Below, in pieces: positions 6,107 to 9,842 of a stretch of 9,842 nucleotides of DNA. Made by a program: the position numbers and the translations under genes. The stretch is from Phocaeicola sp. (GTDB lineage Bacteria > Bacteroidota > Bacteroidia > Bacteroidales > Bacteroidaceae): assembly GCA_020026175.1 (NCBI GenBank), contig JAHHQV010000073.1, positions 1-9,842 of the forward strand, read 5' to 3'. The notes beneath the pieces were generated by a model. It was given only the letters and a program-made list of their open reading frames with translations. It had not been told where the DNA came from and did no database searches. Each line of letters begins with the position of its first letter. Position 1 is the stretch's first letter.

Positions 6107-6982
6107 TCAATCTCCCAAATCCTCAAACTTCACCAATTTCCATTTATCTGATATTTTCCTGAAATACAAGGTATTGTTAAACCCATTTCCGAAACCTTTA
6201 AACTCTATTACCTTAGTATCAGAAGAAACTGTTTCAGACTGACCATATCTTATATTAGACAACCTCACAGAAGGCATAGGAGGACGAAAGGCAAACCATT
6301 GCCCTTCCTCAAGAGTTGTTTTCAAGACAGAAAAATCATCTTCAGGATCAACAGTCGAAAACAAGAGAGGAGAGTTCAAGCGTTCGGTCTGAAAAACAGA
6401 ATCAGTTGCAAAACGGATATAGAAATCATAAAAATCCTCCGTCTTTTCATCTTTTCTGTATATCTTTTCTTTGTTTACAGCCTCAAGATACCACAGATTA
6501 TTCTTCATCTCAAAATAATACCTCTTTATGATACGGTCTTTCAGATATATCCAGTCGAGCTGTACACTATTGAACGTTTCTTCCTTTTCAAGTTCAAGTT
6601 CTTCTTCCTTGTCGAAAATAACAGTATACACCTTGTCATTGCTGAACAACGGATCGAACCGCCATTCATCCTTATCAATACGATGTACAACCGTATCATT
6701 ATAGAAAGAAACCGGAAATATAATCCTTGAAAGCTGAAACTCTTCATCAGAAGCAAAATTATAGATGAAATCCAAGAAACTGGCATCTGCTGCGGCAGGT
6801 ATAAAATCTTCCACCACAACAAGCGTATCCTCATCAGGCACTTCTGCTATCTCTGATGACGACACAATTGTATCATTCTTATTTTCCGATACATAAGAAT
6901 CTACAAATACAGTGCGTTTTTTCTGTTCTTCACACGAAGCAAACAATATTAACGCCAGACACACCGACAGGATTTTGCTCAT
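6107..6982 (-). CDS. Lipoprotein of DUF4348 type with an internal domain duplication
   Basis: This 291-residue predicted lipoprotein has a short hydrophobic signal (SVCLALILFASC) with lipobox FASC at residues 14-17, so Cys17 should be lipidated. An acidic linker follows (about 30-65). Two related halves come next. FLDFIYNFASDEEFQLSRI (69-87) matches FYDFYIRFATDSVFQTERL (184-202), and RYYFEMKNNLWYLEAV (154-169) matches TLYFRKISDKWKLVKFED (271-288). The first half also has a highly charged strand, EEELELEKEE (127-136). It resembles the Bacteroidetes DUF4348 family, whose function is unknown; this assignment is from memory of the pattern. The ATG at 6982 is preferred; a TTG at 6997 would add five residues but sits too close to the -7 box. 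It is the first gene of the murB operon, hinting at a cell-envelope role without proving one. Confidence 0.78.
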   Translation of the reverse strand: MSKILSVCLALILFASCEEQKKRTVFVDSYVSENKNDTIVSSSEIAEVPDEDTLVVVEDFIPAAADASFLDFIYNFASDEEFQLSRIIFPVSFYNDTVVHRIDKDEWRFDPLFSNDKVYTVIFDKEEELELEKEETFNSVQLDWIYLKDRIIKRYYFEMKNNLWYLEAVNKEKIYRKDEKTEDFYDFYIRFATDSVFQTERLNSPLLFSTVDPEDDFSVLKTTLEEGQWFAFRPPMPSVRLSNIRYGQSETVSSDTKVIEFKGFGNGFNNTLYFRKISDKWKLVKFEDLGD

Positions 6983-7011
6983 TTCGATTTTCTTCAACTA
7001 ATAATATGGAA

Positions 7012-7019
7012 CAAAAATA
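7012..7019 (-). promoter_or_regulatory. -7 box for the lipoprotein-murB operon
   Basis: On the minus strand this reads TATTTTTG, which fits TAnnTTTG. It lies 29 bases upstream of the ATG at 6982, giving a short leader that supports the ATG over the TTG at 6997. No convincing -33 TTTG was found. It shares the divergent intergenic region with pheS. Confidence 0.45.
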
Positions 7020-7103
7020 CCTATTTTTTTCTTTCAAGGACCTATAGAACATAAGTTTTCTTTTTTATTTTCCGAAAAAAAGTAATATTTCAGTATAAAT
7101 CCT

Positions 7104-7111
7104 TAACTTTG
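7104..7111 (+). promoter_or_regulatory. -7 box for pheS
   Basis: TAACTTTG exactly matches the Bacteroidetes consensus TAnnTTTG, 34 bases before the pheS ATG. The leader between them is A-rich with no evident T-box or attenuator structure. The -33 region lacks a clear TTTG. Confidence 0.55.
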
Positions 7112-7145
7112 CACCAATATCAAAAAAATAATAAAACAATAATAT

Positions 7146-8165
7146 ATGTTAGCAAAAATAGAAAAATTACTTAAGGAAATAGAAGCTATAACAGCTTCGA
7201 ATGCAGAAGAACTAGAAAGTCTGCGTATCAAATACCTTAGTAAAAAAGGAGCTATCAATGCCCTTATGGCTGACTTCAGAGACGTGCCAGCAGAACAGAA
7301 GAAAGAAGTGGGAATGAAACTAAACGAGTTGAAGAACAAGGCTCAAGAAAAGATTTCCGCTCTAAAAGAGGCTTTCGAACTTCAAGATAACGGAACAGCA
7401 GAACTTGACCTTACACGTACTGCATACCCTATAGATTTGGGAACACGTCATCCACTAAGCATTGTAAAGAATGAAATAATAGATATATTCAGCCGTATGG
7501 GATTTACCATTGCCGATGGCCCTGAAGTAGAAGACGACTGGCATGTATTCTCATCAATGAACTTTGCAGAAGACCATCCTGCCCGCGACATGCAGGACAC
7601 ATTCTTCATCGAAAGTCATCCTGACATTATCCTAAGAACACACACTTCATCAGTACAGAGCCGAGTTATGGAAGTTTCACAACCTCCTATCCGAGTTATT
7701 TGTCCGGGACGTGTGTACAGAAATGAAGCTATCAGCTACAGAGCACACTGCTTCTTCCATCAGGTAGAAGGTCTGTATATCGACAAAAACGTTTCATTCA
7801 CCGACCTGAAGCAAGTTCTTCTTCAGTTTGCACAGGAAATGTTCGGCCCTGAAACCAAAATCCGTCTTCGTCCATCATATTTCCCATTTACAGAACCTAG
7901 TGCCGAAATGGATATCAGCTGCGACATATGCGGCGGCGAAGGATGTCCTTTCTGCAAATACACAGGTTGGGTAGAAATCTTAGGTTGCGGTATGGTTGAC
8001 CCTGCCGTATTGGAAGCAAATGGAATTGACAGCAAGGTATATACAGGATACGCATTCGGTATGGGTGTAGAACGTATAACTAACCTTAAATACAAGGTAA
8101 AAGACTTGCGTATGTTCTCCGAAAACGATACCAGATTCCTTGAAGAATTTGAGTCTGCCAACTAA
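7146..8165 (+). CDS. pheS: Phenylalanine--tRNA ligase alpha subunit
   Basis: This 339-residue catalytic subunit of the alpha2-beta2 phenylalanyl-tRNA synthetase charges tRNA-Phe in the cytoplasm. An N-terminal coiled-coil arm (about 1-85) is followed by the class II core. Visible are the motif 1 region RHPLSIVKNEIIDIF (101-115), THTSSVQSR (166-173), motif 2 RVICPGRVYRNEA to FHQVEGL (183-210), FPFTEPSAEMDI (246-257) and motif 3 GMGVERITNLKY (305-316). The Phe-pocket segment YAFGMG keeps alanine at residue 303. A Cys4 insertion CDICGGEGCPFC (259-270) sits just after the FTEPS motif. I recall it in several non-enterobacterial PheS proteins; it looks like a zinc knuckle. pheT is not in the window, so alpha and beta are unlinked, as I recall for Bacteroides. 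The gene is monocistronic, with its own promoter and terminator. Confidence 0.97.
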   Translation: MLAKIEKLLKEIEAITASNAEELESLRIKYLSKKGAINALMADFRDVPAEQKKEVGMKLNELKNKAQEKISALKEAFELQDNGTAELDLTRTAYPIDLGTRHPLSIVKNEIIDIFSRMGFTIADGPEVEDDWHVFSSMNFAEDHPARDMQDTFFIESHPDIILRTHTSSVQSRVMEVSQPPIRVICPGRVYRNEAISYRAHCFFHQVEGLYIDKNVSFTDLKQVLLQFAQEMFGPETKIRLRPSYFPFTEPSAEMDISCDICGGEGCPFCKYTGWVEILGCGMVDPAVLEANGIDSKVYTGYAFGMGVERITNLKYKVKDLRMFSENDTRFLEEFESAN

Positions 8166-8199
8166 TAGGCTACATACATAAAAAAACAAGAAACATAAT

Positions 8200-8284
8200 A
8201 AGGCTGTGTCAAATCATTCCTTATGTCATAAGAATCCATATTCCAGATTCTTATGATATATAGAAGTCTGACACAGTCTTTTTT
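8200..8284 (+). terminator. Two-tier hairpin terminator after pheS
   Basis: The outer stem AAGGCTGTGTCA (8200-8211) pairs with TGACACAGTCTT (8269-8280), with one G-T pair. The inner stem of 15 bp (8222-8236 with 8246-8260, one G-T) has a 9-base loop. A run of six T (8279-8284) follows, so it acts as the pheS terminator on the plus strand. It is much larger than needed, and the inverted-repeat ends could instead mark a small non-autonomous mobile element. No target duplication was seen. Confidence 0.75.
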
Positions 8285-8299
8285 GTTACACATATACAT

Positions 8300-8428
8300 A
8301 TGAATCTTACAGGAATGGACAAAGACAAACTGACAACACCAAGCTACTGTTGCATACTGGCAGCCAATTTTCTGCTATATTTCAGATACAAGACTGCTCC
8401 TCACTTTAATACTAATAAAGCAAGATAA
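8300..8428 (+). pseudogene. Possible relic of a membrane transporter gene (42-codon ORF)
   Basis: The gap between pheS and the next gene holds a 42-codon frame. Its translation includes DKLTTPSYCCILAANFLLYF, then RYKTAPHFNTNKAR and a stop. The first part looks like the start and first membrane helix of an MFS transporter, and my recollection is that Bacteroides genomes often carry an MFS transporter just after pheS. The frame could be an internally deleted remnant. The match is short, and a chance ORF cannot be excluded. Nothing else was seen in 8285-8438. Confidence 0.25.
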
Positions 8429-8438
8429 GCAGATTCTA

Positions 8439-9578
8439 CTAATTCTTATAAGTAAAAACATATATGTGAGAGAAATGCCCGTTCACTTCAGTAATCTGAA
8501 GAGAAATGATGAACGACTGGAAAAATCCCATATTGTCAAAAATAAATCCCGGAAGATACCCTCTGTATTTTTGGGGATTGTTTTTAACCCTATCCATATC
8601 AACAACCATTATATACGAAGCATCCTTTGAGAGATTCGACACACATTCGTCGAATATAGTATTGCGCGAAACAGACATGATACTGTTTATACAAGAATCA
8701 ACCTTCGCCTGACTTGAAACTATCAGAAGACTGTCTGCCGAATATTCCACTTCACCGTTCAATTTCACCTTTACAACCTCCATACAACTGTCGGGCTGGT
8801 ACATTCCTCCACTAAGATAAATGACATCACTATTCATATGGAGTTCGAATTCGCTCCATGTATCGCTACTGCTTACCGCCAGATTAGGGAAAGTAGCCTC
8901 GCGAGAATAAAAAGTCATATAATTGACAGACTTATTAAGGTGTATTCTAGAGAATATCTCATTATTCCTTACAGAAGTATCATCTTCTAACGCATCTATT
9001 ACATTCTCTATCAATCTTTTATGATAACTTACAACTATAAATCCGTCACCACTCAATACCGACAGGAACTTTGATGTCTTACCCAATGAATATATCTCTA
9101 TTTCCTTACCTCTATATTTTTCCGATTTTAAAACGACCTGGTTGTCAAATTTTTGCCTTATCAAGTCGAACAAAAACTTCTTACCAGCCTTGTCTGTCTG
9201 CAGATAAGATATGAAATCGTATTCCTCAAAATCATTTTTGTGAATACTCATTACAATTCTGCTGACCTTATTAGCTATACCATGAGGACTCAACGCTGTA
9301 AATTTATTCAAGTCGCTGAGTATATTCAACATCAGCTCTGAATAATGAGATGTAGAATCTGTTTTGGAATAGGCCATCCTTGAAAACTCACTTGTGAAAT
9401 AATCAATATTATCGGTATCCAAAATTCCATAACAGTCATCCGGTATCATAGAAAAAATGTCAAGATCCTTTCCTTTGCCAACCTCTTTCAGACTGGCAAA
9501 ACTATAAAAACCTACTGCAATACAAAACAGAAGGACAGATATAGATACTCCTATTTTAACAATTGTGCGAAACTTCAT
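8439..9578 (-). CDS. Membrane-anchored extracytoplasmic protein of unknown function (DUF3352-like)
   Basis: This 379-residue protein has a short basic start (MKFRTIVK), one hydrophobic segment (about residues 8-29) and no lipobox, so it should be an N-terminally anchored periplasmic protein. The body has no Cys-rich or catalytic motif that I recognise. The pattern MIPDDCYGILDTDNIDYF after the anchor, then alternating strands such as GDGFIVVSYHKRLIENVIDAL (178-198), resembles DUF3352-type proteins of Bacteroidetes, but this is tentative. It is read towards pheS (convergent) and away from the tRNA genes. A -7 box, TATCTTTG, lies 14 bases before the ATG. No clear terminator was found after its stop; the large pheS hairpin, about 160 bases further on, may stop transcripts from this side too. 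The coding frame is intact. Confidence 0.72.
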   Translation of the reverse strand: MKFRTIVKIGVSISVLLFCIAVGFYSFASLKEVGKGKDLDIFSMIPDDCYGILDTDNIDYFTSEFSRMAYSKTDSTSHYSELMLNILSDLNKFTALSPHGIANKVSRIVMSIHKNDFEEYDFISYLQTDKAGKKFLFDLIRQKFDNQVVLKSEKYRGKEIEIYSLGKTSKFLSVLSGDGFIVVSYHKRLIENVIDALEDDTSVRNNEIFSRIHLNKSVNYMTFYSREATFPNLAVSSSDTWSEFELHMNSDVIYLSGGMYQPDSCMEVVKVKLNGEVEYSADSLLIVSSQAKVDSCINSIMSVSRNTIFDECVSNLSKDASYIMVVDMDRVKNNPQKYRGYLPGFIFDNMGFFQSFIISLQITEVNGHFSHIYVFTYKN

Positions 9579-9591
9579 TTATTATTTTTTG

Positions 9592-9599
9592 CAAAGATA
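9592..9599 (-). promoter_or_regulatory. -7 box for the membrane-anchored protein gene
   Basis: On the minus strand this reads TATCTTTG, a full match to TAnnTTTG, 14 bases upstream of the ATG at 9578. A second match, TAATTTTG (9638-9631), lies further upstream and would give a longer leader. Neither has a good -33 TTTG, so which one is used is open. Confidence 0.45.
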
Positions 9600-9643
9600 A
9601 CAAAAAAACTAAAAAAAGAAAAAAGGATAACAAAATTATATAC

Positions 9644-9676
9644 AAAAAGGGTCTGTTATAAAAAAAACAGACCCTT
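9644..9676 (-). terminator. Terminator of the tRNA-His transcript
   Basis: A perfect 11-bp stem, AAGGGTCTGTT (9647-9657) with AACAGACCCTT (9666-9676), has an 8-base loop. On the minus strand it ends in a T run of five (9648-9644). It begins 7 bases after the tRNA discriminator base. Confidence 0.85.
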
Positions 9677-9683
9677 GAAAGAG

Positions 9684-9757
9684 GGTGACTAGTGGGATTC
9701 GAACCCACGACATTCAGAACCACAATCTGACGCTCTAACCGACTGAACTATAGTCAC
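9684..9757 (-). tRNA. tRNA-His (anticodon GTG)
   Basis: This is a complete 74-base cloverleaf. The acceptor stem is GTGACTA/TAGTCAC, the D arm GTTC...GAGC, the anticodon stem TCAGA/TCTGA with loop TTGTGGT, and the T arm GTGGG/CCCAC with loop TTCGAAT. The discriminator is C73, and the preceding template base (complement of 9758) is G, which can supply the G-1 typical of tRNA-His. The CCA end is not encoded (the sequence continues CTC). The anticodon GTG reads both His codons. Confidence 0.97.
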
Positions 9758-9789
9758 CATTTAATTATGACTGCTCTTGCTAAGGAAAG

Positions 9790-9842
9790 GGTGACTAGTG
9801 GGATTCGAACCCACGACATTCAGAACCACAATCTGACGCTCT
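9790..9842 (-). tRNA. tRNA-His (GTG), second tandem copy, cut by window end
   Basis: The 53 bases present are identical to the same part of the complete copy, from the discriminator to the anticodon stem and the start of the D arm. The gene lies upstream in the same direction, separated by about 32 bases with no terminator, so both are probably processed from one precursor. The 5' part is outside the window. Confidence 0.93.

Noticed and set aside
6983..6997. TTG start for the lipoprotein
   Set aside because: ATG at 6982 gives a normal lipoprotein signal and a reasonable distance from the -7 box.
7823..8161. Minus-strand open frame opposite the end of pheS
   Set aside because: It overlaps conserved PheS motif 3 coding sequence and its product has no recognisable features.
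1..9842. CRISPR array, riboswitch, or phage/defence system
   Set aside because: No regularly spaced direct repeats, no recognisable riboswitch core and no defence-type genes were seen. The only repeats are single hairpins and the tRNA duplication.

Overview
The window looks like chromosomal DNA from the Bacteroidota, most likely a Bacteroidales gut-type genome. The base composition is AT-rich. Several genes are preceded by the Bacteroidetes-type -7 box TAnnTTTG, with no clear E. coli-like -35/-10 or strong Shine-Dalgarno sequences. PheS, MurB, a DUF4348-like lipoprotein and a Bacteroides-type IS1380 transposase all fit this group.

Layout from left to right. Positions 1-475 hold the N-terminal part of an IS1380-family transposase (minus strand). 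It runs off the left edge and is broken by a ~75-base palindromic insertion that shifts the frame. A strong terminator at 616-658 closes the next unit, which is read on the minus strand from 4070 down to 677. That unit holds an 820-residue four-domain sulfur-transfer oxidoreductase (CoA-disulfide-reductase-like + rhodanese + TusA + DsrE-like), a small MarR-type regulator, a possible 28-codon ORF, and a NifX/NifB-type dinitrogenase-cofactor domain protein with a Cys/His-rich tail. Upstream, also on the minus strand, lies a second operon (6982 to 4281): a lipoprotein with a duplicated domain, murB, and a PhnP-like metallo-beta-lactamase-fold hydrolase. It ends in a terminator at 4220-4260. The apparent promoter of the sulfur gene overlaps that terminator.

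A divergent intergenic region (6983-7145) separates this operon from pheS, read on the plus strand to 8165. A two-tier hairpin terminator follows pheS, then a short ORF that may be the relic of a lost membrane transporter gene. A membrane-anchored protein of unknown function is read on the minus strand (9578-8439). At the right edge are two identical tandem tRNA-His(GTG) genes on the minus strand. The first in map order is complete with its own terminator, and the second is cut by the window end.

Most of the window is ordinary housekeeping DNA. The part that looks most like a functional system is the sulfur cluster. It has one polypeptide carrying a chain of persulfide-relay cysteines, next to a regulator with paired cysteines and a metal/cluster-binding small protein. 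The natural inference is handling of reactive sulfur (CoA persulfide, polysulfide), but nothing in the sequence proves the substrate.
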